Under the pieces are notes generated by a model. The model was given only the letters and a program-made list of their open reading frames with translations. It was not told where the DNA came from and did not search any database. A DNA stretch of 64,000 nucleotides from Tretioscincus oriximinensis (lineage: Eukaryota; Chordata; Lepidosauria; Squamata; Gymnophthalmidae), in contig JAJVDF010000002.1 in the NCBI GenBank assembly GCA_022410635.1, forward strand, positions 4,970,778-5,034,777, written 5' to 3'. Made by a program: the position numbers and the translations under genes. Below, one piece after another: positions 1 to 12,464 of this stretch. Within the stretch, counting starts at the first letter, position 1. Every line of letters begins with the position of its first letter.

Positions 1-995
1 AGTTATTAACCACGTGTGCCATCTCCCCTCATTCCTTATTTTAATTGTGACTGTGTTTGGAAAATAAAATGTTGCAGTGGAAATGCAGATAGTGCTGCTA
101 CTTTGCCCTCTTAATCTGTCTGACATAAAGTAAAATGTGTGTGTTTTAATATTACAGAAACAGAGGGGAAGGGGGGGACAGGGAGAGGAATATATAGAAT
201 TTATAGTAATTGTTCTCCGGTAAACTATTAAAATCGCTTTTTGAATCACAGATGTTTTAATACAAGTAAGATGAACCGTTGCTTGGCCTTTTAGTTCACA
301 TAATCCTTACCTCCTTCTTTTTATCCTTCTGGTATGAGCAGATGGAATACTGGAATCTCAAATTACCATTTTTCTTTTTCTACCAGTGCCATATTTTGAG
401 CCTGACGAGGTCTTCTAATTGTTTGATTGTCCTAGTCACTTCTTTACTACTGCGTCTTTCTATGACTGTAATGCTATATACTTGTTTGAGAAGAGTTTGT
501 GTTTAAAGGGAGNGTCACCTCATGGCTTATTAATTATCAAGAGTTTATGACAGAGAGTATAACTCCTAGCATTTGAAACTAAACGATTGGGTTGGAGGGA
601 GAGTGATGAATAGAGTGATTGAGAGAAGGGCTGCATTTGGACCAAGTGAAAAGGGTGCCCAGTGAAGGCTATTTACACAGCTTGTATGCACAACTGCAAT
701 GCCCTTTGGCTCTGCAGCTAATACTGGTCATCTAAATATTGTTGAATTATGTGCATTTCTGCACTTGTAAAACCTGGAGCAAATCAATAAAGTACCTCCA
801 ACTGTTGTGAAATAACAATATTTTCCACTTGCAATGCTGGGACAAGATGAGATACCAGTCCCAGGATTAGCAATTCATTCCAGACTGGAGTATGATAAGA
901 CTAGAATGAAAGTTCTAGGTCTGCAGTTCATGGATAAGCCAAAATGTCCCCTGCAAATCCCAGAAGAGATGGCTGTTGCCTCTAAACCAGGACTG
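1..995. other. Unassigned AT-rich sequence
   Basis: I see no gene, RNA or recognisable repeat here. Open frames are short and have no family resemblance or exon-like structure. The sequence is ordinary AT-rich vertebrate non-coding DNA with a short G-rich run near 165-180. Confidence 0.6.
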
Positions 996-1111
996 ATAAG
1001 GAAGAGGAAGAAGAGGATGTTGAAGAAGAAAGAGGAGGNCAAGGAAGTGGAGAGAGGAGGATGGAGGGAGAAGGAGAAAAGGAAGAAGATGGAAGAAAGA
1101 AGAAACGAGTA
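996..1111. repeat. Purine-rich low-complexity tract
   Basis: About 115 bases consist almost entirely of A and G, mainly GGAAGA and GAGGAA words with one ambiguous base. The open frame across it encodes only Lys, Arg and Glu runs, as expected from simple sequence. I do not treat it as coding. Confidence 0.75.
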
Positions 1112-1130
1112 GTACTAGTTGCTCTTATAA

Positions 1131-1342
1131 CAGTTTTTCTCAATCCAGAGGGACTCCGTTGCCACCTCTAGATTATGGAACAGTCTCCCCTTGGACGTGT
1201 GTCAATCAACATATTTGTATTCATTTAGGAAAAGCCTCAAGATACACCTCTTTACCCTGGCCTTTGGATGAAAAAACTGTCATCCCTTTCCAACCTCAGA
1301 TACTGTTGTTTTAATTTGCTTGTTTGGTTTAAATAAATAAAT
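1131..1342 (+). mobile_element. L2-like LINE, 3' end with ORF2 C-terminus
   Basis: From 1158 one frame reads a typical C-terminus of L2-group ORF2: a LWNSLP motif, then YSFRKSLKIHLF, ending in TLAFG and the stop at 1269-1271. An AT-rich 3' UTR follows and ends in AAATAAATAAAT. The copy is strongly 5'-truncated, as is usual for LINEs. It lies on the plus strand. The element cannot encode an active protein; only the last ~38 codons remain. Confidence 0.75.
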
Positions 1343-1606
1343 GCTTGGATAGAAGAGTAATCCTCCTCCCCTTACCTAGAGCAAGGTGGCCACTTACACC
1401 TCAATATTAGTAGGGGGGATTTTTAAGGACCCATCAGCATTCTAGAGGTAACTACATTGACTCATGGAAGAATGTGGAAAGCTTGTTCTGGTTNGGCACA
1501 GTCCCTTGTCTTCTTACCTTTTAAAAAAAGTTTTTTAAAAAAACTTTTCTTTTTGATTNCTTAGAGTGAAAATGCTAGGTGGGGTGAGGGAGACTTTTTA
1601 AGGGAC

Positions 1607-1698
1607 ATTGTTGTATATTTTATTGATGTATATGTCTTATTTTGTNAAGCCCTTTGGAAGAAAGGGCATTATAAATAAACGTTTTATTTATTTATTAT
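1607..1698 (+). mobile_element. L2-like LINE 3' UTR fragment
   Basis: A 3' tail with a small hairpin (CCCTTTGGAAGAAAGGG) is followed by ATAAATAAA and TTTATTTATT. The same layout recurs at 6694-6760, so both belong to one subfamily of L2-like 3' ends. No coding part remains. Confidence 0.5.
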
Positions 1699-2865
1699 GT
1701 TAAAAATAGTTCTCTATCTTCAGTGCAAAACTGTGATGACAATTCAATATGTTTTCTCTACACTGAACCTAATTTCAACCTAACCTATTTAATAATTTGA
1801 GTATCCAGAGTTCATCCGACACTGTATTTGATTTCATCTTCAGTACAATTGGTAAATGACAAATTTATTTATCTACTAAGGTTAATAACACATCTTTGAA
1901 ACGACTATAGATAGCTTTAAAATAGAATAACAATGTATAGTATTTTTTTGTTGTTGAAACTAGGTATATGTTCTATTTCTGTTATATACTCAGGAAAGTT
2001 TGAATACTCTAATAGTGTTTTCAGAGAAAATAAAAATGGAACTTAGGTACACATCTGAAGTGAATTTGATATCAGGAAAAACAAAAACATTAAAAAAGAC
2101 ATTTTACCCATCCCAGGGACTTTGTGACTCTTATATTATCCCAGCCACCACCCAATCAGGAACCATGAAAATCAGACCTGTCCACATAAAATGTCAACAT
2201 CAAGGAAGACAAAAGTAAAGTATTCATGTATAAAGTGCTCTCAGAGCATATATATCTAATAATGACTTAGTCTGAACACACCCTAAGGCTGCATCTACAT
2301 TGGCACAATAATGGCATAGGCTTATCCTAGGAGAATATGGAGGTCATCCCTGCCTGGCTTTGTAATGGTTTATACAGAGTTTCATCAGAGTTGTATGAGA
2401 TCCACTAAAGCTTTCATTGATAGTGTTCCCATGGATAAATGCAACACATAACCCTCATTCTTTGGTAAGGAATTCAAGAAAGGTTCTGAAAACCAAGTTA
2501 ATTGAACATTGACCTGGACTTATAGCACTCACTGAATTATAACATCCGCATTCTCATCTGTTAGGAATATGACATTATAAGGTAGTTTTAGTCAGTGGAC
2601 ATGTGTACCTTCCGATCCCTTCCCCTCAAAAAAAGAAATAACAACCACAATATTCTTCATAAGAAAATTGCTTGAGTATCTTGACTGCATAATCATTATA
2701 GTAATAGAATCACTTTTCTAGCCCTTGAATGTGGTATTGGAAATACTTCCTTTAATCAGGAAAACTTAATGACTCCATTATGCCATACACTTCCATTGAA
2801 TTTCTATTGCTATTCAGGTACCCAGTTTGCTAAAGAATCTATTCCTAGGCAGTTGTTTACTTCAG
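1699..2865. other. Unassigned sequence
   Basis: AT-rich DNA with no recognisable gene or repeat. A phrase near 2287-2310 (GGCTGCATCTACATTGG) resembles the terminal sequence of some reptile DNA transposons, but I could not find the partner end. Confidence 0.5.
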
Positions 2866-2945
2866 AGCTTCTGAAGAAGTAGACTTGTCTATAAAAGCTC
2901 ATGCTGTCCAATGTTTTCTTGTTAGTCTCTAAGGGGCTAGAAGGC
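2866..2945 (-). mobile_element. Palindromic-family monomer (possible Penelope-like), partial
   Basis: A single degenerate copy of the family seen complete at 13037-13529. It has CTGAAGAAGTAGAC, a two-base loop and GTCTAT, then the family's downstream words AGCTCATG, GTTAGTCTCT and AAGGGGCTAG. The GAAA expected after the hairpin has decayed to AAAA. Confidence 0.55.
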
Positions 2946-4395
2946 TCCCTTTTTAGAAATTCTAGAAATACATGTGAGATTTTAAATGTGCAATAGTTAC
3001 ATCGTGTATTTTGATTGGAGAAATATCCTGTTGTCACTTTTTATTTATATTGTTTTGCGAACCATCTGTTGGATGGGATGGTCAGACAAAAGCAACAAGA
3101 CTTCAAGTGATAAATACACTGATTGGAAATGCAGAGGGAAATAAAAGGTACATGATAGATTCATTTTAAAAATGACAGAATCAGAGAATCCCAGAACCTA
3201 AGGCTTAAAATATTGAGCACCACACAGTAGTCATCTGGGAAGTGAAATACATAAAGGAAAGAGTCAGAAAGCTGTTTATTAACAAGACATGTGTGCTCAA
3301 ATTGAAGACTTCATTCAATCATGTACTGCGTGTCACAAAACAACACATCTTGCCTCATGAAATTTCAAACAGACCTTGGGAGAAGCTAGNAAAGGACTTA
3401 CATGCATCAGAAGAGTAAAGCTACTTCAGTTTGGTTGATCACTGTTCAAATTCTGCAAATTGTCCAAAAAAACCCTTTATTTTTTTTGCAGGATATAACT
3501 TCAACTCTGAACAGGTGGGTTCTGATCGGCTTCCAGACAGCCAACTATATAATATATTCTCCTAGGGACAAGCAAATCTGTCAAATTTCATTTATCCCAT
3601 GTTTCTCAAGTTACCAATCCAAAGTCCTGACTGTTTTGTTTCAGGTTGCCTTTTTAAAAAAAGGAGAGAAAAGCAAAGCAAAGCAAAGCAAAACAAAAAT
3701 GTACCATTTACAATTCTATGTAATGCTTGTATTTTGCAAATGACATGTTCTAAACTTAATGGATTTGCGTATGTTATTTTCACAATTAAGCGTATTTCTG
3801 AATGCATATTCTTTTTCTTGAAAACTCTATCGCAAAATTATGCAGATTTAGAAGGATAATTTCATTTTGGTACTGCATGTTTTGTAATTTGTTTAAGGAA
3901 GGTTTTAAGCCTTGGTTTCCCCAGTGCTAGTTCACGATTTACTCTTGGTTCTCCCCTCTTTCCCCATTGTAAAGATTTCTCAAGAGAATAATTGGATGTT
4001 CTGTCATTCCCATTGGCCTTAATATCTTCCACATTTTGGCATGATCTATACAACATAAAAAAGTCTTGCTATAACCAATGAAGCAAAAGTCAACAGTCTT
4101 TTGACATTCTCTTATTCAGCCAATTATCCGTCCTATGTTGGCTATTTTGTTATATTAGCATTAATCACAAAGTTGTTGTCATATAATATTCTATGTGGGG
4201 TGGAAACAATTACAGCCTTCAACATAGTCCTGAATTATATCTGCCATAATTCCATGCCAGACCAAGCCATTCTGGCATAGAATGATGGGAAATGGAATTC
4301 AGGAACATCTAGAGGGACTACAACCAAGCAGCCTTGTTCTTGGTATGTAAAAATGTCCAATATGATTCCTGTTATTTCAAAAACATTGCAAAAGC
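2946..4395. other. Unassigned sequence with a short AAGC-type simple repeat
   Basis: No gene or mobile element is recognised. A short (GCAAA)n run lies at 3671-3697, and overlapping short frames there are products of that simple repeat. The rest is AT-rich and unremarkable. Confidence 0.5.
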
Positions 4396-4399
4396 AGCA

Positions 4400-5960
4400 T
4401 AACTGATAATTTGTGATAGGGCAAGGGATGACCAGAAGAATTAGCACTGCAACCAACAAATTAGTTTCAGGGTTTTTTTTCTTTCATTGAGCAACAACAA
4501 TCACAAATAATGTATCTGATTGTGTTCAACTTTAAATCGCAAGTCCTATATCATGCATATATATGTTAGGAGAGTTGAATATTAATTGAATACTAATTAA
4601 TTGAATTCAATACTTCAGTCCAATAAATTCTAACTTGTGGACATTCCCACCACAGATGAAAATATAAAGATGGATCTAAACAGCCATGACAGCAAACTAT
4701 AATGTTAGTTCTCATGATTCTAGCAATCTGCACCTATATCTTTACCTATAGTACACTTGTGGTATACAGTTTTCTCATTTTCATTGATGAGTGAAACCAT
4801 TTTCATTTACAGCAAATTAATGTATCCTAAGTGTTTTTATCATTTATTTCTTGCAAATCTTATTACCAGCTATTTCTGATAGTATTTGTTAAGTTTTTAA
4901 AAAATATGTTAACATTAAATATCTAGACACAACAAAGTCCCTAATGATTTGTTTTATTCGTATCAATGTAACTGATGTATGACTATGTGCTTAGCTTCCA
5001 AAATATTGCAATATTCCAAAATTGAGTTAAAGTAATTCCAGTTAACCCCCAACGGTGTTAATGCAGCCCTAATTAAATTGGTCTTAACATGGCTTACCTT
5101 GCTATAACACTAATTGACACCAGTACATTCAATTTTTCCGAAATGTTTGGGAAATCTTGCATTTCTAGATGTGATCTTAGTTTAATTTGATGTAATATTG
5201 AGAGAAATAGTTTTTTGTTCTGCCATATAATTCAAATCTTTCAATCTTTTAAAATTGGATTTTGGTGTCTCCCTTCACTACTCCTAATATTGGAGTCTAA
5301 CATAAGAGCTCCTTCAATCAGTCACCAAATTGGATTTGGAGTTCCCATGTGAAGTGTCATTTGTAAAATTTGAAATATCGAAGGAGGTTAACCTGTCCAT
5401 CTTCTTTTGGTTATTGTTGTATTATGTGGACAGGACATCTTGAATGTTTAGATTTAAATATGTATTTGGGTATAAGTTTATTTAAATTTGGGGGAGATGG
5501 GAGGCGGACTTGAGATGCAAATATATTTTTTATGTCTTTACATTGATTTTTAATGCATTATTACATTCTCCCTCTTACATTTTCTTAATCTCTACCATCC
5601 TTTGAGACACAAATACTGAACTTTTTGTTTGAATCCTTAAATAAGTGATCTATTGTGTTTGTATATATTTTAAAGTAATATTTCTGGTTTTATGAAGTTA
5701 ATCTTTAGACCAGTTTTCAAAGAAATTCTTCAATATCCCTTTCAAATTCTGTGGCTGAATTTTCATCTTTGTTCACTGCTGAACCAAACATCTATTATTT
5801 CAGTTTGAGAACAACAGTATCAACTAGGTTTTTGTATTCATGTCCTAAAGCATTCACAAATAAGAACACCTGGTCTTTCCACTGAAAATGTCTTCTCCAT
5901 GGAAAAATATAGTGAATGTGAGCTGATTGATCAAACAGTTCANTTTTACAACCACGGAGA
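4400..5960 (-). mobile_element. L1 LINE, decayed ORF2 C-terminal half
   Basis: The minus strand reads L1 ORF2 in broken frames. Near 5720 there is LKTGLKIN, matching the segment after the reverse-transcriptase active site. Between 4694 and 4641 the C-terminal zinc-knuckle CX3CX7HX4C is complete, followed by a typical L1 stretch (VRIYW). Frameshifts and stops are frequent, so the copy is old. The 3' boundary near 4400 and the 5' boundary near 5960 are approximate. Confidence 0.65.
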
Positions 5961-6690
5961 CTAGTTTGGTTTGACTGAATACAGCAAAAATAATGGCATA
6001 TTTAAATGTAACTCGTTTGGACACAGACTATTCAAATGAATTTTGTAAGTGGAAACTGAGTTTTGCACTCCTCTATTGTTAATACAAACTAGCGCAACTA
6101 AACATTGTACTGAATGCATAAGTCTTCTCCTTTAAAGATATGTTTGCCAAAGATATGAGAAACTATGTTTGATTCTAAATTATATTGAAATATACATCAC
6201 TATATGGAATTTATGCAGAATTTTGATTTTTTTTTTGTTAACAATTTTATTTTATTTTGCATCAGGAAAAAGATAGCCATTCTTACACTGATCCTGTTAA
6301 CCAGAATCAATTTATTTTCTCTNTGCATAGGGATAGTTTTCCCATGTTTGTGATTGTTCCCTTCTGAACAAGATTTCTAACAAGCCTCTAAGACTAGTTG
6401 GGAAGTAGTGAGAATGAGTTAATACTGCCCTGAAAGAATCAGAAATTGCTATTTTGGAGAAGATCTATTTCTCCTGTAGCATCATATAAGAAATTTCATA
6501 AGGACATAAAAACGACCTTGTTAGATAGTGCTATAACCCATTTAGTTTTATACAGTGGGCCACTGATTACTCCTGGGCATCTCATGTAGAAGACAAAGAA
6601 AAAATCTTCACTGCTTTTAGCTCCTTGTGAATAGTCTTTACAGGAATCCTACCCTTCTCTCTAGCCTGGAGTCTGTACCTAGGCATAAAT
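5961..6690. other. Unassigned AT-rich sequence
   Basis: I recognise no gene or repeat. The upstream part may contain further decayed L1 sequence continuing from the element to the left, but no motif is clear enough to extend the call. Confidence 0.45.
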
Positions 6691-6693
6691 TTT

Positions 6694-6760
6694 AACATGG
6701 ATTGTATATGTTCTTTTGAGAGGCCCTTTGGAAAAAAGGGCTTTATAAATAAAGCATTAT
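6694..6760 (+). mobile_element. L2-like LINE 3' UTR fragment
   Basis: It contains the same hairpin tail as 1607-1698 (CCCTTTGGAAAAAAGGG then TTTATAAATAAAG). The element ends directly in the microsatellite that follows, so the array probably grew from the retrotransposon tail. Confidence 0.5.
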
Positions 6761-6840
6761 TGTCATGGTCATGGTCATGGTCATGGTCATGGTCATTCTT
6801 ATTCTTATTATTCTTATTATTCTTATTATTCTTATTTATT

Positions 6841-6888
<48 letters not shown>

Positions 6889-6890
6889 TT
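6761..6890. repeat. Compound microsatellite (TCATGG)n-(TTCTTA)n-(TTTA)n-(TTA)n
   Basis: Four simple-repeat types follow each other: about five TCATGG units, a TTCTTATTA series, TTTATTTA, then roughly a dozen TTA units. It sits at the 3' end of a LINE tail. Open frames here encode only periodic residues and are not genes. Confidence 0.9.
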
Positions 6891-7036
6891 ATCTCCTTCA
6901 ATTTATCCAACTTTTTTAAAAAACTATTCAAGCGGGTTGTTCGTTTGGTACCTTTTCTGTTAATGATCAATACTTCACTTTCTTGCCTATCATCTTTATA
7001 GAGTGTTCCCTGGTTGTAGTATTGTACAGTAGCACA

Positions 7037-7345
7037 TTTTATCTCCATCTACATTTTCCATGCCATACATGATTTTATGTACTTCAGTTAAGTCACCTCT
7101 TAAATATCTTCTTTCAAGGTTGAAGTCATGGCAAACTTTTTCTTTAAGGAAGATCTTTCAATCCCCTGCTAGTCCTAGTTCCACACCCTTTCCAATTCTA
7201 CAATATCTTTCCTGAGGTGAGTTGAACCAAACTGTATCCAATATTCTAAATGAGTCCTTACTATAGATTTATAAAGAGACACAACAATGTCTGCCCGATT
7301 ATGTTTTATTTCCTTCCTAATTACTTCTAACAATGGATTATCTCT
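7037..7345 (-). mobile_element. L3/CR1-like LINE fragment
   Basis: The minus strand aligns by eye with the better copies at 45784-46246 and 38337-39060. Shared words include CATGATTTTATGTACTTCA, AAGTCACCTCT, CTTTCAAGG, GTTCCAC and the stretch ending TCCTAATTACTTCTA. It covers the ORF2 C-terminal region without a 3' tail. Sequence decay is high. Confidence 0.65.
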
Positions 7346-7455
7346 TCTCCTTTTCCTTCTCCTCCTCCTCCTCTTTTTTTTTCTTTTTCTTCTTTTTCTC
7401 TTCCTCCTCTATTTCTCTTTTTCTTATTTTTCTCCTTCTCCTCCTCCTCTCAGAA
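7346..7455. repeat. Pyrimidine-rich low-complexity tract
   Basis: About 110 bases are made of CTCC, TTCTTT and CTTTTT words. It abuts the L3/CR1 fragment; the copy at 38337-39060 also reaches a poly-T at the same internal point. The minus-strand frame is only Glu, Lys and Arg runs. Confidence 0.8.
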
Positions 7456-10049
7456 ACACCTTGTGAGAAACCATTCCTTCCTTCCTGGCAAATATAGTTT
7501 TCCACCAAATTGTCGTGAGCCTGGAATAATTTTCTAATTGTCCTCTTCCAGCAGAGGAATGGGAAAATTGGGGTCTTGCCTTGTGTTTTGTTTCTTATTT
7601 TGTGTGTGTGTGTGATGTTCACCAGTGTTCTTGGGGAAGAGGTCTATGCTATGGAGCTGTGGGCCGGAAGCCAATTTAGTGTTCAAGCAGAGTTCTATGT
7701 GTGAGAAAAAGAAAGAAATGAAGCCAGGTGTCTTGAAATCTCTTTCACACAACTCGGCTCAATTATAGGGTGGTTTTAGTGGTTTCACAAAATGAGGCTA
7801 AAAAGTCCAGTGGGAACTAATTTGAAATCTCCATATTTGCTGTAAATGTGATCTGTCTTTTACCTCCATTGTTCATCTCTACTCTAAAGAGATAGAGCTT
7901 GGCACTGTTTTTCATTTAAATTAAAGGGTGGGTGGGTGAATCTGTCAATTTTAGTTCTTGTCATTTTCTATTTTTCTCCCATTTACCTTCATCTTACAAT
8001 TTCTACCATTTTTACAACAATCTATAAAAGCTTAAACCAACTTTTGTGCCTAGGCCTTCTGAGATAAATTTTGCCATGGAATTTTTAANCTCACCTAATT
8101 CCCTTGTACACCTTTATAATGCATTTTCTTTTGAGCACTCTTTCCTCGGCATACAATTTTATAATACTAGCATATGTTTTGTTGGAGAAGTTCTATCACA
8201 AAACTTGGGGCAGGATAACTGTGGTCTGGTTCATGTCTTGCTTCATGAAATATGAAGGAGGTATGTTTGTACTGAAATGTGACCTGCACAAATTTCTTTC
8301 TAATCCTTAAATTAGTATATAGAGCAGGGTTTCTTTTCTCTTTTGCAATAGAAAGAAATAAACTGTTTCAAAATAAGTTTCAGCTTAACAGCAACTTATT
8401 TGGTCACCATGCATACTTTCCCCCTTATTAACATTATTTGGAAAGAATAATGCCACAAGCAAAACAATGTGTGGCATTCGCTTGTTAGCAGAAATAACAT
8501 ATTACAAATCAAAAAATATGCTGTGCTCCACCTCCAACCTTGCTCCAACTGAGAGAGGATTTGGGTGCTTTCTCTGTCTTCTTTCCCCCATCTGTTCTCA
8601 GTTACAGAAACTCTTCCATCCAGCTTAAAAGGAAAGATGTACGCCCTGGAAAGCATCACATCTCAGCACAAAATGTGGTATCTGTATATGACAGATGGGC
8701 CTCCAGGTTTCTTCATCTTGAACTTTATTTCATCAAAACTTTCTCTGAAGCACCTAAGATGTAGGATCATTTCCTTAAGAAGCAACGTGGGACAAAACCT
8801 AGCCATGTCCATCATGTCAACCAATGCAACAACAAAAACCAAATCCACTTGTAGAAAACAAAAGTTTCTCAATTCAGGGTTTCAAATACCATCAACTTTT
8901 TTTTCTGTCTGAATCTGAAAAATGAACACATTCAGGTAACATTTTATGAATAGCAGAAAAAGGGGAGGGTAGCAAAATCTCCTTCCTGAAACATTGCTTC
9001 TCTTCATTTCAGCCAGTCATTCATGAAAAGAACAATATACCCCATTCAATTTCCCCCAATGGTCACTGTGGCCCTTTGTCACTAGGTATGTATCCTTCCT
9101 CATCTGCATATCCCCTTCTACTCCAACACATTTCCAGCATGGGATGAAGTAGTGGATTAGAATCCAGCACCAAAATAGTTCTGTAATCTGGTTCTGCTGT
9201 GGAGCTCTTTAAAGTAACCCACAAGCAGCCCACAGACCATACTCTGTCAACCTGCAGAGTGCAACACTCTGTCTGGGATCTAATTTGGTGGGATTCCTGC
9301 ACATACCACCAGAAGCACAGTCAGAAGTCAGTGCATCTCCAAACTATCAATAGTGAGGGTTCTGTGCTGGCTTCAAAGCTGCCAGACAGAATTGGGCTAC
9401 AATGATATGTCCAAATAAGTGACACTCTTGAAAAGCAGGGTACTTCTAGCTCCCTTTTTTAGTGTTATATCTCTATATGATATGATAAAGGGCCTACGCT
9501 GTCATTTTTGTCAGTCTATAGGCACAATTATTTTTGTGCTTTTTATATTTGAAATCTCATGAGGCTTTCCTTTGCATAACACAATCTGCTGCTTTTGCTT
9601 CCAAAGATTCCCTGTTATTCTTTTTGCAGTCCAGTTTCTGAATGGACGAGTCATAATCTTAGAATAGAAACTGATTTCCTGGAAAAACTGTTCTCCCTGA
9701 AAGTATCATCATTACGGTGCCTTGGTACTATCAGAGAGAAAGCATTCTTTAAAGATGTATGAGGAAAAGGCAGGCCATTAGAGAGCCGCCATGTCACAAT
9801 GGGTAGCAACACACATGGCTAATAAAAGCCATGATGATGCTACCATAACCCCCCAAACCATTATTTAGATAAAGCCTTATTATATTGGAAATTTAATACA
9901 ATATTTTTTNAAAAAAGAGGTTCGGCTAGTGGATCCTATCACTTTTAAGCCTCTTTGGACTCACTGTTTGCCATATGTGTGTTAGGCACGTGTTCTAGTC
10001 CAGGAAGTCAGCCATGCTGTCCACCTGTAATTCTGAAGCTACTATTTTC
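7456..10049. other. Long unassigned stretch
   Basis: About 2.6 kb holds no recognisable gene, RNA or mobile element, apart from a short (TG)n run at 7601-7614. Open frames are below 120 codons, overlap on opposite strands and show no family motif. Confidence 0.5.
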
Positions 10050-10236
10050 TAACAGTAAGAGTGATAAACCAGTAGAACAGGTTGCAACAGGAGGTGGAGA
10101 GATCGCCTTTGCTGGAAGTTTTCAAACAGAGACTGGACAGTCATCTGTCTGGGATGCTTTAATGAATCCTGCATTGAGCAGGGGGTTGGACCCAATGATC
10201 CTGGAGGTCCCTTCCAACACTATAATTCTATGATTT
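10050..10236 (+). mobile_element. CR1 LINE 3' end
   Basis: The frame reads a decayed CR1 C-terminal and 3' UTR segment (GGGEIAFAGSFQTETG, then GLDPMILEVPS). It ends at the classic CR1 terminus CTATAATTCTATGATT. It is 5'-truncated and inactive. Confidence 0.8.
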
Positions 10237-10430
10237 TCTGAGCATCCCTAAATTACCCCTGGCAGACTGTGTATCAGGTAAGCCACAAATGTCCCAGCTG
10301 ACCAGTTGCATACTGCAATCAGGAAATGAGGAGGGGCAGAAAATAATGTCAGAGTCTTTTTTCATGTTCCTCATGAAGTGNACAATATGCCAACAGATGT
10401 GCTGATGTTACTTTGCCTCTTGGCCCCCTA

Positions 10431-10475
10431 GCATCTGAAGAAGTAGGCTTGTCCACTGATGTAGCCTGTCTGCCC
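10431..10475 (-). mobile_element. Fragment of the palindromic family
   Basis: Only the hairpin region remains: CATCTGAAGAAGTAGGC, a TT loop, then GTCCAC. The rest of the monomer is not recognisable. The surrounding 10237-10780 is otherwise unassigned. Confidence 0.35.
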
Positions 10476-10780
10476 AGGCATAGTAGCAGTGGCAGTGACA
10501 ACAGCCAGAAGGATAAACAATAAAGAAGGGCTGTACTCTGGCATGAGAGGCGGCATACTGCCTATCTCACCTGTGTTGCCAGTTGCTGTGGCAGCAGCTC
10601 AGGCATAACAGTAGTGACAGCCATGGCAACAGACGGTGAAAAAGACCACCTGAGTACACATGTGGCCAGTTACTGTTGCTATGGGCACAGTGGTTGCAGG
10701 AACGCAGAGCAGGTGGATGCAAGCAGTGTCTTCTTTGCCATCTCTGGCATGCACATGTGTATACTTGTGGTGTTCCTTCT

Positions 10781-11079
10781 GGTAGCTAACAGCTTGGATA
10801 GTTTCAAGACAGGACTAGACAGGTTTATGGACACTAAGGGTATAAATGGATACTAAGATAGTTGTCTGGATGTAGCCTCCGGGATAGAGCAACAGGCAGG
10901 ACTCTTGAAATANCATTTGCAGGGAGTCACGAACAGGAGCAGCATATTTTGCTTTCCTCTGTTCGGACTGCCCAGGTGCATCTGGTGGGCCTNTGTGTGA
11001 CACAGAATGCTGGACTCGATGGGCTGTGGCCTGATCCAGTATGGCTCTTCTTATGTTCTTATGTCCTTATGTTCTTATG
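10781..11079 (+). mobile_element. Young L3-like CR1-group LINE, 3' end
   Basis: It covers the ORF2 end (NSLDSFKTGLDRFMDTKGINGY) and the 3' UTR, finishing in TTCTTATG tandem units. Over about 170 bases of the 3' UTR it is the same, apart from ambiguous bases and tail length, as the reverse complement of 45566-45735 and 61473-61638. Such identity among dispersed copies implies recent retrotransposition. The 5' truncation point is at about 10781. Confidence 0.85.
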
Positions 11080-11108
11080 ATGTGCATGCTCAAGCTTATT
11101 ATTCTCTA

Positions 11109-11250
11109 AAACCCTGCTCTCACTGAGCCTTAATCTGTGTTATATCATGGAATATGAGTCTTTTATTTACTTGCTAGTGTAGACTATGGCAGGCCCCAAA
11201 TGCGGAATGGCCCCGAATGTCAAGAATAAGTCTCAGTGGGGACAGGGTTT
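11109..11250. mobile_element. Palindromic MITE, group P
   Basis: The ends AAACCCTG and CAGGGTTT are inverted repeats, and inside them CTCACTGAG faces CTCAGTGGG. The centre holds GTGTAGACTATGGCAGGCC. The larger copy at 56075-56252 shares the same ends and centre. Short inverted ends and a small size suggest a non-autonomous DNA transposon, but I could not establish the TSD and therefore not the superfamily. Confidence 0.6.
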
Positions 11251-12126
11251 AAGGTGCTCTAAAATCCCTCGCTAGATTTTCTGGATCCAGATTAACATGA
11301 CCATTTCTTTCAAAGCTACCCCTTGGAATTTCATACATGCTTTGTGGATCTTGTCAGTATATGACAAATTTGTGGAGGTTTGGGTTCACACCTCACCCAC
11401 CATATTAACAAGAATCAGGGAGTATGGATTCTTGTTTGCTTATATTCTTCTACAAATGAGCAATAGTTTAACCCACATAGACATTTTTCTGTTATTAATT
11501 CTAGCTGCCTCTCCTGGACACAGACCGTTGCAAGTATATTTGTNTATGAAAGCGAGAGGGAGGGAGTGGGAAGTGAATGTGTCCAGTATTCTTGCTTCAA
11601 CAAATTATACTTGTCCTTGACTCTGACCTATATATCTTATTTTTTTCATAGCTTTGCATGAATGCATAACAATCAGGAGCAGGTTTGATCAATTTTCCTA
11701 CTTGATGCTTTAATGGGGCCAGATAGTTACTGCAAGCTCTAGGATATGTCCATGATCTAGTGGAAAAGAAACCTTTGAGAATGTGGCACCTCTAGGAATA
11801 AACAAACTCCTCAAATCATGGCCTTTCTTGTTTGCTTACAAATAAATGAAAAAAATGGCAACTTAAGCCAACATTTTATTTTGCAGTTTGTCCATGAGAA
11901 ATGTTATACCCGCACTTCCTGGTTCCAAGTAGACTTTTTCCATATAATTCTTGGCAAATGTTCTCTGTATCCTCATTCCACATAGGGATCAATAGAAAAC
12001 TGTATATTATGTGAAAGCTAAAGTGTTTTGTTGACTATGGTATATGAAGAACTAAGGTTATGACAGCAAAAGAAGAAAAAGAAGGTTAAGGCATCTTTGA
12101 GGCGAGATTATTCACACAAATCAGGC
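11251..12126. other. Unassigned sequence
   Basis: No gene or repeat is recognised. The open frame at 11297-11620 has no motif and overlaps another on the opposite strand. Confidence 0.5.
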
Positions 12127-12293
12127 CTCTTTCACCTGGCCTGGGGCTGAAGAAATGTCATTTTTGTCACCAATTTTCAGATATTGTTTTATACTGTTTT
12201 TAATTTGTTAATTTTGTATTGATGTTTTACTATTGGCTGCCCTGAGGCCTTTGGGTATAGGGCATGGTATAAGTATAAATAAAGAAATAAATA
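12127..12293 (+). mobile_element. L2-like LINE 3' end
   Basis: The frame reads LFHLAWG and a stop, the same C-terminal ending seen at 1131-1342. A T-rich 3' UTR follows, with CCTGAGGCCTTTGGGTATAG and a terminal AAATAAAGAAATAAATA. Only the last few codons and the UTR remain. Confidence 0.65.
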
Positions 12294-12464
12294 CTTCTTT
12301 TCTCTCTCTCAGACATGCTGTGGAAGAAAAGATGAATTAGAGAAGAATTAAAGTATAAAATATCTCTATGAGTACTCCTTTTGTTATGTCCGAACATAGC
12401 CGTACGTCCTTTATTCTTTTACTGTGCTAAACCTGGATTTGCCTGATCCAGTGTACAACATGGA

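Noticed and set aside
6697..7001. Frames with Ser/Trp, Met/Val and poly-Tyr/Ile runs
   Set aside because: They are translations of microsatellite units.
7338..7622. Charged Glu/Lys/Arg-rich minus-strand protein
   Set aside because: The charged part is a translated pyrimidine/purine tract and the rest has no family match.
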